Source: Todiramphus chloris collaris
Lineage: Eukaryota; Chordata; Aves; Coraciiformes; Alcedinidae
NCBI GenBank assembly: GCA_025345505.1
Contig: JANVCC010000270.1
Coordinates: 186,531 to 250,530, forward strand
Direction: 5' to 3'
Length of the DNA stretch: 64,000 nucleotides
Positions 12,268-22,788 of the stretch are shown here, piece by piece (position 1 is the stretch's first letter; each line of letters starts with the position of its first letter). Under the pieces are notes generated by a model. That model worked only from the letters and a program-made list of their open reading frames with translations, ran no database searches and was not told where the DNA came from. The translations under genes and the position numbers were made by a program.

Positions 12268-13460
12268 TCTTAGGTGAGACCAGTAGGTGGGAGTGTTGAC
12301 TTTATCCCAGAGCAGTCACAAACTTTAATGTGAACTTTTCTTTTCTGTGAAAGGGTAATGAAAAAATTAATCTTATCTGTGTTTTGCTACTTTTAAAGAT
12401 ACAGTCCTTTGTGTCACATACCAACGTGAGCCCTCTTTCAGAAGTACTGCGTTGTATGTATATTGCTTTTGGCATTATGTCTTGTTTGAGAGAGAAAGGC
12501 AATTCTTTGATTTTTCAGGGTCTCTTTAAGCCAGCTATTCACCATTCCCATAGGTGACGGGGAAACTGCTGGTCACCCCGGCAAGTGCCCTTTATTTACA
12601 AGAAATCGCAATGGTGGCAGAAAGAGGGAAAAACGTGAAAACACGGAGGAAGCTGGCAGGGAAAAATGGGAGCTTTAGAAGTAAATGTTTTGGTTTTGAG
12701 ACTTGGGTATGTTTCTGGAAGCTGGGGTCCATTTCAAGTGGGGCATTAGAATGAAAGTGGGAAGAAACATGGGCAGGCGAGCTATTTCTGTGCCAGAGCA
12801 GGGAAGCGGGGCTGGGTAATCTGTAATGTTGATGTCTCTAGTTTACCCTTTCTTTGTTCGAGAAGACACCTAGCACCTAGGTTTGGAAACTAGCCTGGCA
12901 CAGCTCTGTGTTTGGGGTGCCCATGTTTAGGCAGCTGTGGACTGCAGTGGGATTACATGAAAGCTGAATCCTGCCCACTGTGACTCTGCAAGCTGGAATT
13001 CAGCCATTGCCACGCTGCTGCAAAGTGTGGCTTCTCCCAGTGTATCCCAGCTCTGTACCCCTGCCAGGGCACCAACAAGCAGCCCTGACTGGCCTCACCT
13101 GGGACCTCCACCCCCACCTCTGCCCATGCCACAGGAGACCCATTCCTGCTCAGGCCTGAGCACCCAGACCCTGCCTGAGCACCACCATGGCTGGGTAAGG
13201 TTCCAATCCTGCCTCTGGATGTCTCAGGGACGGACCTCAGACCTCTACTGTAGACAGCTTGTCTTCTGGATGGACCTCTCAGATGTGTGTTGTGGCTTGT
13301 CTCCAGCTCTGTCGCTGGCCCTGCTGCCTTCTGCTTTTGAAGGGATCTCCAGGATAGACCCAGGATCTGATCTATCACTGCCGACTGAGGAAGTGTGCAC
13401 ACCCACAGCTGCTGTTACATCTTTGGGTGCTGAATATGCTGCCCCAGGGTAAGCCCCATG
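12268..13460. other. intergenic; GC-richer block 12950-13450 of unknown origin
   Basis: The block is C-rich on the + strand (many CCT, CCC and CTG words), with overlapping open frames on both strands (12953-13402 minus, 149 codons; 13027-13452 plus, 141 codons). Neither product resembles a protein I know. The composition suggests an old repeat or untranslated sequence rather than a gene. Confidence 0.4.
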
Positions 13461-16400
13461 TTGCTGGCTGGTGACAAACTGAGGACACAGTCCCTCCTTT
13501 AACTGCTGAACTACTGCTTATCTTTACATTTTAGCACTGTTCAAGCCCCTGTCCATCTAAAATTAAACCATGTTACAAGACTGAACTGTTTTCTGGGAGG
13601 GTAATGGGCAGGAATATATCCAGCCCTCCATGAAGGACAGCGAAGAGGGAGCACAGGAGAGTACATGCACTCAAACTTGTGTTCAGATAGCACAAGCTGA
13701 AAGGGTATAGGTCACAAAAGCAAATCCCTATAGCAGTATACAAAATATAGAAAGGAAACATAAAATAAAACTTGGAAATATCACCTCGGATGACCACATT
13801 AGCAGAGGTTTGAATAGCTATGTTTTTAGGTGTGGTTTAGTTTTGGTTTCAAGATTATTCTATGGTGCAGTCCTACACATCATACTAATGCCACTACTAC
13901 CCCTGAGAACTGAAAGAAAATATAAAATGGTAATTTACACTAGTTACTTTGCAGTTTAAGTTTCATCTTTAATATTGCTCTACCAGAAATCTTGAAATAA
14001 TAAGATTTAGAGCATAACATTTCCATTTACACCAAAGGCATAAAAAGAAATAAATACCAAGATTTGCAGGGCAGGAAGAGGAGGAAAGCAGAGCTGAAGT
14101 GAGAAGTTCTCTGAGCAATGAACAACGGTGGCGATTTCATACAGTAAACAAAAGGAGTCTTCAAAGGACTACCTTTTTCCTCTGGAAGCCTCCCACTAGT
14201 AAGGACAATCCAGCTTCTTTTTGAAATCTAACTCCTCCAACCCTTCAAAGAAGTGGACTTCAGCATTTGCTGGTGCTGGGATTCCTGAAGAGCCTTTGCA
14301 TTGCCTGCTGCAATTCCAAGGAAGATGGGGGCTGGTAACACCTCTGTATGCCATTGCAGAGCTGAGCTTTATTCCTTGAGAAGAGAGCTACAGGAGCAGA
14401 AATCAGCTCACTTCCTCTTTGTAGAACAGTTCAAACCTTTGCTACAAACCATCTGAGAGAAAACAGGATTTATTCCCCAAGTCAGCCTTTTAGATAAAAC
14501 ATAAAGTAAAGCCATTTCAGCGTGTAGGAAAGACTGTTGCTGTTTTGAAAAGGAAGTGGACCTGGTATTTCTTCTTGTCTATCTTTATTTAAGCATTTGT
14601 TTAGGCCCAAGTCTATTTATGTTTTAAGTACGCAGTGCTTTTAACAGTATCTAAGTGATTTCCATTTCCAAAAGTCATTTAGGACTCCAAGACCTAACCT
14701 TACAGCTGCTTGCCTCACAAGGAGCTCTTTTACTGAAGAACATTGAACATCTGTTCCTAGTTCATTTACACCATTCAGAAGATGCTTACACAAGATCTCT
14801 CTGTCTAGGCTAAGGCTTTACACTACATTGGTCACTGTAGTATCCCAGCACTTCCCAGCCAACCTGCCTCACAAAAAAAGGGTGGCAGGAGTCTGCAGAT
14901 GAAGATCACCTATTCAGTCCAGCTGGACCATCGTTTTTTTTCCCAGTCTTCTTTCCATTGCAGGTTACTTTGACTCCTAAAAAATTTATCAATTCCATTT
15001 TTCATGCTTGCTTCTGCAGTGTTGTTGTTTCACTATGCTACGCCATTCACTTCAATGTTTTTCAAAGCGTCTGTAGATGAAAAATCGGAAAATCATAAGG
15101 GCTGATATTGCTCAGAAATGGTTCTTAATGCATATTCAGGGTGTGTGTGTGTGATCTACTTATGGAGATTTTGACACATTGTTTTATATAAAATTCTGAT
15201 TCAAATAGAAAACATTCTTGGTAATGTTCACAAGCATGAACAGAAAGGGCTATGCACAACAACATGAGTTCTTTAAATTAAGGACAAAAGGTTTCTGCAC
15301 ATATATTGCTGAGGAGAAGAGTAGAGGAGAGAGGACGGAGTGGAATGAACATGAGAACACACCTACCCTGGTTCAGCTCTGCCTCATGCACACGCGCTTC
15401 TGTTGAGGTTTCCATTTAAAAACAAAACAAAAACAAAAAACAACCCACCAGGTTTTGTTATTAATCCCGTAGTTTGCACAAATACCGCAGATGTGTAATG
15501 TTTTCCAAACCACAGTTTAAAGGCTCATGTAATTAACAGAGCAATATAAACTGCTGGTATTCTAGCTGGAAAAAAAAAGAAAAAAAGATGGGGCTGGTGT
15601 TAAAATGAGATTCAAAACCAACAGTCTTAAGGGGTGAATCACTCACACTTACATGTTGTGTAAATTGATTTGAATGTTTTATTAACACAACAAATCAGTT
15701 CTTTAATCAGTTAACTAAAAATAAATGATATATGCTGATACTAGATTCAAATGTACAAATCATCTTTTTGGCAGGCCAATGGACTGCTTTTTAAAAAGAT
15801 TTTTTAAAAAATAGACTTTCCTCTTAACAGAAATGGGATGCCTGATGCTTTATATTTTAAATCTTTTTAGAACTCCAGCTATAATGTGCTCTTTTACCAA
15901 TACCCCACCTAGGATTCATTTCATGTTATTTTTAGAAAACACTAGGAACTGCAGAACCTCTCTGCACAGAGTTACGAGTCAATACAGCTGAAGAGCCACT
16001 GGAGAGCAGTCTTCAGGCTCTGGTTAAACATACTGACCACCCTGAAGCTGTGTACCAACCAGAGGTAACTCCTGCTGTACCTCAGTCGCCCACAGTAATG
16101 CATCTTCTGCTGGTCTGGCCAGCTATTGTTTTCTAGTTTCCTTCCCTGTAGCTTGGATAGACTAACATAGCCTGCAGAACTTCTGGAGGAAATATTGTAG
16201 AGCTCTGTCCAGTAAAAGCTTGATACAAAGCCATTCAGCTTAATGAATGTCTTTCCATTGACTGGAGTAGATTGCTTCCAACCTCGTGGTTCACATGCTC
16301 CCTGTTTAAATGACTACACTGAAGCTTGGGTCGATGAAATGAGGTGACTGTGTTATTTATCCCTTTTCAGTCAGCCTGCCAAGTGCTGTTTTGGTGACTG

Positions 16401-19400
16401 TAGTTTTTGCTGATCACTCCTCTGATGAACTTGAGAGAGAATCTGATTCAAAGCTCATGGACCTCAGGAAGTGATCAGTCTGGAGTGTTGTTTGCTGCAC
16501 CGGGTGTGCTGTGCTGTGGAGTCCAGGTCTGCAGTTCTTCCTTAAGCACGTGCAGCCATCAGAACCCAAAGAGCAAGCCTGACTGTGCTGTGTTGAGAAC
16601 TGAGGCACTTGAGAGTGAACCTAAAGGAAGATACTTTGCTCTATTATCATGAAAATGATGATACCTGTAACCTCATTATTTATAGCCAGTAATTTAATTA
16701 ATAATTTATTTCCTAATTTTTGAATGAGGTTTCCCTAGGTGGAGTTTGCACCTGCCATATGTTTTCCAAAAGAAAAACATGGTAAAAATGTGGGTGTAAA
16801 ACCTTCTTTGGAAAAACTGAGACCTCTCCCCCAAAATCTAAACACCCTTTTCTGCAGAGAGTCTGTACTTTACACCGTGCATTGCTGGCCAGCTTGTCCT
16901 AGTCAATGGGAACCTTGGTTGGATATCAGAATGAGGCTTTTACTAGAAGAATAATGTAGGGTAACATTAAAAGTCCAACAGCTTAGAAATACAACAATTT
17001 GGCTAACAGTTCTAGTAGTCTCCTATGGGCTTTGTCAAACCTCTGTGGTTTCTGTTTAAAATTACAGCAGATTTTTTCCAGTGAAGCACAGCAGCCGAAT
17101 GCACTACCCCATGTGCAGAGTGGGAGGTTTCTCACATTTCCACCTTGCAGTCAAAACGTTTTCTGGCAGCAAGAAGTGCTAATTTAACAAATTTCTTTCC
17201 ACTGCTATTTTGCCAGCAGGCAACCAGAAACATCCCCAAGTATTCAAAGCAGGGGTGATGTTGGGAATGGACAAAAAGCAAACTTTATCCCAAGTAGCTC
17301 AATGCCACTGCAGAGATGCTGTCCTGGGAGCCCCTGCCCAACTGTGCTGGGAGCCAGTATCTGACTCAATACAGGTTTGCATTTAAATGGGTGTTGGTTT
17401 GATTGCCACCAGGGAGAATGAAGCGTATGTATCATTGGGGTGAGGTCCCTGCATGCGTGGCACAGAAAATTCACCTTGGTTAATCAGTGTTCCCCTGTAT
17501 ATCTGCTTCCTTTTGCTTCTTTCTGTCACTCAGTTCTTGTTCTCCCAATATGAATGAACAGTGTTCATCCCAAAGTGGTGACAGGAACTTTCTGTAAGTC
17601 TGATGAAATATCTTTCCCTGTTTGACTCTGAGTTTCATATCCTGGTGTGAAAGGCTGAGCATGATTACCAGAGCATGTCTTTCTACCCCAGCCATGGGGA
17701 TTTCTGCAAAACTGACATTTGCCTGGCTGACAGAGACAGCCCTTTAGAAACATTCTTGAAGGAAAGGAACATGGGCTGGATGATGAGCAGGGTGGGATTC
17801 AAAGAGATTAACCACCAAAATTAAGCAGATACTTCTGCCAACCATCTGGCTAAGCCACCCAGTGGCTAATTCGATACAGAAAGCAGAGACACCACCTCAT
17901 AGTCTATAACCCATGAGTCAGTGAAAGCATCTGACGAAGATGATCAAGTAATTGTAGTCTCCAAAACTGTCAGACCTGTTGTCAGGGTCAGCGGTGGGAC
18001 AGGCTTAACTGAAGCTGTCGCTTCCTTGTACACACGGGCCAATGTTGTCACCAAGACTAGAGTCAAACACTTCAGCATGATGGCTCAGGTGGGGCTGAAC
18101 AAGTTGTCCCCACAGTTAACCAAGAATTTTGTTTTGGGTTTTTTTTTTTGTCTGTTTGTTTGTTTCAATAGTCATGTAGAGACTGTAAACCACAAATAAA
18201 AATACTGAACGTTGTGGGCCAGATTCCCTGGTGGTCCTTTGCTGTTGGAGACTCAGGCAGGGGGGGTGTGCAGCAATGAAAAGTAGCATCAGTTTCACTC
18301 AGGAAGGTTATGGATGGAGCACTGGAGCCTACAATACAGAAAATGTGTTGGAAAGAGTTGTGGTTAGCAGATCTGGGCTCTGGAGCTTACAGAAGCCTAA
18401 AATGTCACTGATAATCTGCCCTTTAAAACAGCAATGTGGCTACATCCCCATTCGAACACTGGGATCATTGGAATTGCAATGTATGTGCTATTCAAGTGTA
18501 AGAAAAGATCAGTATAGATGTTCTCTGTCCTTTTCTCTTTCCCTTAACATTTAAGATGGCATTTTTGTGGTAATCTAATACATGTCAGTCTTTTCCTTCT
18601 AGTAGTCCTTTCTTCCTTACTCTCAGCAATATTTATTTGCTTTTCAATTTTCCCTCCCTGCTTCCTCCTTGCTCATATTCCATTATTTTCTGGTTTAACC
18701 AGTCCGACTTCAATCAGCTGTGCTCTCCACCCTTCTTTCCCTGTGATACATGTTTTTATCTACCACCACCAAGCGAATTTCTTGACCTCTGTCCTGCCTC
18801 TTTCTCCCCAGTTCTTGGGGTGGCAGCATTAAAGTTAACACCACACGTGCTATTTGTTGTGTTTGAGCAGAGCTTGACAGTCTGTCTACCTGCTGAGCAT
18901 AAAACTTTTACTGGACACCTTGCTGATGCAAGCCTCTCCTTGTGAGGGTCTTCAAGGGGGCTGGACACCCAGATGTGTGACAGTCTGCTGCCTCCTCTTC
19001 TCAGGATGGCCTTGACAGCTTTTGAGGCCAGAGCCAGGTCCCCACAGATGAGTGAAGAAGCCGTTACAGTACAGGCAGACACTGCTCTGAGTTAGACAGC
19101 ACATGCAATGGCACAGGTGCTGGAGGCAGCAAGAAGACATTGGTGCAGGCTCACAGTCAGAGTGAGTATTAATCCCAGGGTGCCTGGGGGATGCTGGTCC
19201 AGTTTTCCACTGCAGCCTGTCATAAATTGCTGTCAACATTGGAGCAACTTAGGTAAAATCTAGTGCCTGTGCCACAATTGAGCCTTCAGTCTCTTCTGTA
19301 AACATACCTTGGAAAGCTTTGGTGACAGAATGGTCTTTGTGCATTAAACCTGGAATGTGCCCCAGCGCATGCCAGGGGCAGAGCCAGCAGGATTATGGTA

Positions 19401-20274
19401 GCTGGCTAATGGTGTCTGCAGCTACCACTGCCAGACTCACAAATGGAATAGAAATTTAAACAAGATAAAGGTTTTTTAAACGCTTTTTGCTTCATTTAGC
19501 TGGAACCTGAACTGGGCCACATCCTGTCCACTTTCATCTGCCTGTTTCTAGTAGGAGTATTGACCTAAAGTACAAGTATGAACCCTGCTAAAGTGTTCTC
19601 TGCACAGGCTGGGTGAGATGCTCCCTTGCAAGAGTGACACAGATTGCAGGGTGTCTTGTTCTGCATCACTTGGAGCACAGATGCTGAGCAGGAAGGAAAG
19701 CTAATGCTCTGAGGAGGTGAAGACCACGAGGTCCCTGTCATCTGGGAGTGTAATCACAGGACAGGGTGGTCATGCAGCTGAGGGACTTGATTAATTAGGT
19801 GAGTTATGAAAGGTGTGAACCAGATTCCCCCTTCCTGTGGAGAGCTTTTGGGAATAGTAGTCAAGGAAAACGGTGCATCTGAAAAATAGTTCTTGTGGGA
19901 CACTGGACAAGTAGGGTAAAAAAAAATTCTGTTCAGAGACCATGACCAGAGAAAGCCTCTTAGCTGCACATTAGAGGCCCCATGTAGCCCAGCTTGAGGA
20001 CTTGCATTGTCAGCCCTACTCACTGCTTTCCTGAGCACAACGCAAGCTTTGCTTTGCCGTACTGTTACTGCAGCGCCTGTGGCAGCTGGAAAGGGCAAGC
20101 CTAGCTGGGCACATAAAGGATGATTTTAAGCGTTGCAGCTCATGCATTGCTTTGTGCAGCTCTGATCTAGCTGGAGACGAATGATCTATGTAAGTAAATA
20201 AACCCCCCTTGTTCCTAACTCCCTCTGATCTCAAAACCTAAGCTTTAAATAAAAAGTGTTGTGCTGTATTTCTG
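13461..20274. other. intergenic upstream of GMDS, no gene seen
   Basis: About 6.8 kb of mostly AT-rich unique sequence with a TG run (about 15140-15153), a CAAAA repeat and a T/TTTG run (18139-18167). In vertebrates a divergent non-coding transcript may begin at the GMDS CpG island and cross this area on the minus strand. I see no splice or coding evidence for it here. Confidence 0.5.
15418..15443 (+). repeat. (CAAAA)n-like simple repeat
   Basis: A/C-only stretch of CAAAA and CAAAAA units. Confidence 0.8.
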
Positions 20275-20910
20275 GTGTACCGAGTCCCGCAACCCTCAGA
20301 ACGGTATACCCTCCCACGGCCGCGGTGGCGAGGCTGGCACCCGCGGCGTCGGGGATCCTGCCCCCGGCAGCGGCCGCCGCGGGACCGAGAGCGGGTTGCC
20401 GGCGCAGGAGCCAGCGCGGCCACCTGCGCGCCCCTGCATGAGCCCGCGGAAGGGCTGCGGAGAGCGAGTCCGGCTGGGCGGCATCGTGCGGGGGGCGGCG
20501 GCCGCGGGACGCTGCCCTCGGTGCCGCTGCGGCTGCAGCGAGCGCGGGAGCGGGGGAAGGTGCGGCGGGGCGGGGCTCCCTCGGCGGCAGCAGCCTTGTT
20601 TAGGCGTTTTCATTACGGGCTTTCAGGGGCCGGTTCCCCGCGGTGAGCAGCACCGCTCTCTCTCGCCAGGACGAGGAACGTTTCTCCGCAGCCTCGGGCC
20701 ATGCACACACCGCTGTTCCCACAGCCGGGGGCAGCCCGGCGCAGCTGAGTGTCCCCGAGCGCTGGAGGACGCTAGGCCTCCTCCCAAAGACCCGATTCGA
20801 TGCGAGGCGCTCCCGTGGACGCTGTCCGATGCTCTCGGAACCGGCGGGCCCCGAGGTGCGCGGCTGGCTCGGGACTGAGGGACCTCCAGCGCCGGCTCCC
20901 CGCTCCTCCG

Positions 20911-20926
20911 GACAGCAGGGGGCGCT
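20911..20926 (+). promoter_or_regulatory. CTCF-like binding site
   Basis: The sequence GACAGCAGGGGGCGCT closely matches the vertebrate CTCF core (CCASYAGRKGGCRS). It lies in the upstream half of the CpG island, about 630 bp 5' of the GMDS start codon. This is a motif match only; occupancy is inferred. Confidence 0.6.
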
Positions 20927-20965
20927 CTGCGCTCCGTGCAGGTGGCGGCGCGCGCCTCGCTGCCT

Positions 20966-20971
20966 CACGTG
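20966..20971. promoter_or_regulatory. E-box CACGTG in the GMDS promoter
   Basis: A palindromic CACGTG, in the context TCACGTGGC, resembles USF/MITF-type E-boxes and sits 570 bp upstream of the GMDS ATG. Short motif, so function is uncertain. Confidence 0.4.
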
Positions 20972-21074
20972 GCGCTCTTCCGACACGCGCTCAGGAAGTG
21001 GGCGGCTCCGTTCTGTTCCGTTGCCGCGGCGGCCGCCGCCGCACAGGCCACGCCCCCCCGCTGCCTGCTCCCAA

Positions 21075-21079
21075 CCAAT
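21075..21079 (+). promoter_or_regulatory. CCAAT box (forward)
   Basis: CCAAT in the context AACCAATCTCCG, an NF-Y type site in the core CpG island. It is about 90 bp upstream of a second, inverted CCAAT box at 21169-21173. Confidence 0.5.
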
Positions 21080-21168
21080 CTCCGCTCCCGCCTCCGGGCC
21101 CCGAGCGCTGACCCTCCTGGGCGGTGCGCTGCGTCTCCTGTCCCTTTAAGGAAGTGCCGAGGCGGCTG

Positions 21169-21173
21169 ATTGG
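21169..21173 (-). promoter_or_regulatory. CCAAT box (inverted, strong NF-Y consensus)
   Basis: CTGATTGGTT around 21166-21175 is the reverse complement of AACCAATCAG, an excellent NF-Y match. It lies just upstream of the GC-box cluster at 21186-21216, the usual arrangement in a TATA-less promoter, and suggests transcription starts a few tens of bases downstream. Confidence 0.6.
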
Positions 21174-21328
21174 TTGCCGAGCAGAGCGGGGCGGGGCGAG
21201 GCGAAGGGCGGGGCGGCTGGAGCGAGGCGCGAGCGAGGCGCGAGCGGCCGGAACGCGCCTGCGCGGGGGCCGGGCCGGCGAGGGGGGGCGGGGGCAGCTG
21301 CACCTGCGGGCGCGGCGGGAGCGCGGAA

Positions 21329-21391
21329 ATGCCGAGGCGGCGGCGGCCGGAGAGGGCTCCCGAGGTAGCCCCCGGGCGGTGGCGGCGGTAG
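21329..21391 (+). other. upstream ORF 1 in the GMDS 5' leader (20 codons)
   Basis: The ATG at 21329 (G at -3) opens a 20-codon Arg/Pro-rich ORF that stops at TAG 21389-21391. It is in the same frame as the GMDS coding sequence, 147 nt upstream of its ATG, so its stop separates the two. It only matters if transcription starts upstream of 21329, which is likely but unproven. Confidence 0.45.
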
Positions 21392-21417
21392 CCCTCGGGC
21401 GGCGGCGGCGGCAGCCC

Positions 21418-21465
21418 ATGTGTGAGCGGCCGCTCTCCCTTCCGTGCCCGCCCCCAGCGCTCTGA
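21418..21465 (+). other. upstream ORF 2 in the GMDS 5' leader (15 codons)
   Basis: The ATG at 21418 (C at -3, weak context) encodes MCERPLSLPCPPPAL and then TGA at 21463-21465. It ends 73 nt before the GMDS start. Possible mild translational brake; no conservation data are available here. Confidence 0.4.
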
Positions 21466-21538
21466 GCCTGCCCCCGGCGGCCGCGCCTCCGCCCCGGGCT
21501 GTCCCCGCACCTGGGCCGCGCCCACCGCCGCCGGGAGG

Positions 21539-21649
21539 ATGGCAGCGCGGCCGGCTCCAGAGCCGTGTGCCGGCGCCGCGGCACCGGGAGACAGCGGTGA
21601 AGAGATAAACGACAGGAAGGTGGCTCTTATCACCGGCATCACCGGGCAG
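21539..21649 (+). CDS. GMDS: GMDS coding exon 1 (GDP-mannose 4,6-dehydratase, N-terminus)
   Basis: First coding exon, 37 codons. GMDS is a cytosolic, NADP-dependent extended short-chain dehydrogenase/reductase. It converts GDP-mannose to GDP-4-keto-6-deoxymannose, the first committed step of de novo GDP-fucose synthesis. Residues 1-25 are Ala/Pro/Gly-rich and probably disordered. Residues 27-37 read KVALITGITGQ, the first beta strand and the start of the nucleotide-binding loop, and match vertebrate GMDS. The ATG at 21539 has A at -3 and G at +4, a good Kozak context. An in-frame TAG at 21389-21391 with no in-frame ATG after it makes this the first usable in-frame ATG. The exon ends in CAG followed by GTAACG, and intron 1 is phase 0. 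The divergent N-terminus is usual for this family; the core is unambiguous. Confidence 0.95.
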
Positions 21650-22257
21650 GTAACGGCGGGGGCTCCCCCTCGGTCCTGGGCTTTCCCCGTCCTGGGGACT
21701 GAGCCTGGCGGGGCTCCCGGCGGCGGGAGCGGGTGGTGAGGGGGAGATGCGCTGTGAGGCGCCCGCGGCTGAGGCCGTGCGGGGAGCGGTGGCGGTGGGG
21801 GCTCGGCGGCGCTGCCGGCAGCGTTCGCTCCCAGGCAGCCGCCACCCTCCCTCGTTACCGGCCCCCCGGGGCACATCCCTGTGCCTGTTCCTAAAGCACT
21901 TTGTAACGGGGCTCCGTCCCCGTGCTGCTTCCCTTCGCAGTTGGTGCCGCCAGGTCTGGGGTGTGCAGGAGCTCCCAGCTGGGTGTGGGACAGACAGACA
22001 CAGGGTAATGGGCTCCTCTGGCCTTACCCCGACATGGCTTGGCCTCGTCTGCCCGGTGGGGTGGAGTGGCCTTCACCGGGTGTGTTTGAGGAGGGTGCAT
22101 CGCTTACAGCTCGGCTTTGGACTGTCCAGGAATTTGTGAGAAATCGTCTGAACTTGTGCTGTGGTCAGGTGTGAAGTGAGCATCACTGGGAGAAGAGCCA
22201 CACGTGGAAAAGCCAGGACAAGGAGGCAGTGTTGGGACCAGTCATCTTGATTGGCTG

Positions 22258-22788
22258 AAGTGTACTCAGCAATGGTGAGGCCACAGCTTGACTGTGAGGT
22301 TTAGTTTTGGGCCTCTTACTACAAGAAGGACTTTGAGGGGCTGGAGCATGTCCAGAGAAGGGCAGTGGAGCTGGGAAAGGGTCTGGAGCACAAGGCTGGT
22401 GAGGAGCAGCTGAGAGATCTGGGGGTGTTCAACCTGGAGCAAAGGAGGCTGAGGGGAGACCTTCTGGCTCTTGACAGCTCCTGACAGGAGGATGAAGCCA
22501 GGTGGGGTTGGTTGCTTCTCCCAAGGAACAAGTGACAGGACAAAAGGAGGTGGCCTCAAGTTGCCCCAGTGGAGGTTTAGGTTGGAGCTGAGGAACAATT
22601 TCTTCCCCTCCAGGGTTATCAAGGCCTGGCCCAGGCTGCCCAGGGCAGTGGTGGAGCCCCGTGATCCCTGGAGGGGTTTCCAAGCTGTGGTGCTGAGGGG
22701 CATGGGTTAGTGGTGCCCTGGCAGTGCTGGGGAAAAGGTTGGACTTCATAATCTGAAAGCTGTCTTCCAACCAAAACAGTTCTATAGC
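22258..22788 (+). mobile_element. CR1 LINE, 5'-truncated 3' end
   Basis: About 530 bp colinear with the last part of avian CR1. It starts in the end of ORF2 (a region like 'gtactcagca.tggtgaggcc', then 'ttttgggcctcttactacaagaagga'), continues through 'ctggagcaaaggaggctgaggggagacctt', 'ctgcccagggcagtggtggag' and 'ggttggacttcataatct', and ends at a degraded 'ccaacc...agttctatag' tail. It is 0.6 kb into intron 1 in the same orientation as GMDS. Severe 5' truncation is normal for CR1. Moderate divergence makes it younger than the copy at 340-935. Confidence 0.92.

Larger units (their letters stand above)
20275..21930. promoter_or_regulatory. GMDS: CpG-island promoter of GMDS
   Basis: About 1.6 kb of very GC-rich, CpG-dense sequence rises abruptly out of AT-rich DNA and runs through exon 1 into the start of intron 1. 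There is no obvious TATA box. It carries GC boxes (GCGGGGCGGGGCG at 21186-21198, another at 21206-21216), two CCAAT boxes, ETS-like GGAAGTG cores (about 20996 and 21151), an NRF1-like GCGCCTGCGCGG (21255-21266) and an E-box. An 11-bp direct repeat lies at 21220-21241. I infer transcription starts around 21190-21330. In human, a divergent non-coding transcript (GMDS-DT) starts head-to-head with GMDS, so this island may be bidirectional; nothing here proves that. Confidence 0.85.

Noticed and set aside
17921..18199. 92-codon plus-strand frame with a plausible-looking peptide
   Set aside because: No recognisable family; its end runs into a poly-T stretch, and there is no exon-like splice context.
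20261..20878. 205-codon plus-strand open frame in the CpG island
   Set aside because: High GC removes stop codons by chance; overlapping long frames occur in other frames and on the other strand, and no domain is recognisable.
21422..21538. N-terminal extension of GMDS from the GTG at 21422
   Set aside because: No in-frame ATG after the stop at 21389-21391, GTG initiation is rare, and the ATG at 21539 has a good Kozak context.
20965..21876. 303-codon minus-strand open frame across GMDS exon 1
   Set aside because: Antisense shadow of the GC-rich promoter and exon; Pro/Arg/Ala-rich composition without motifs.
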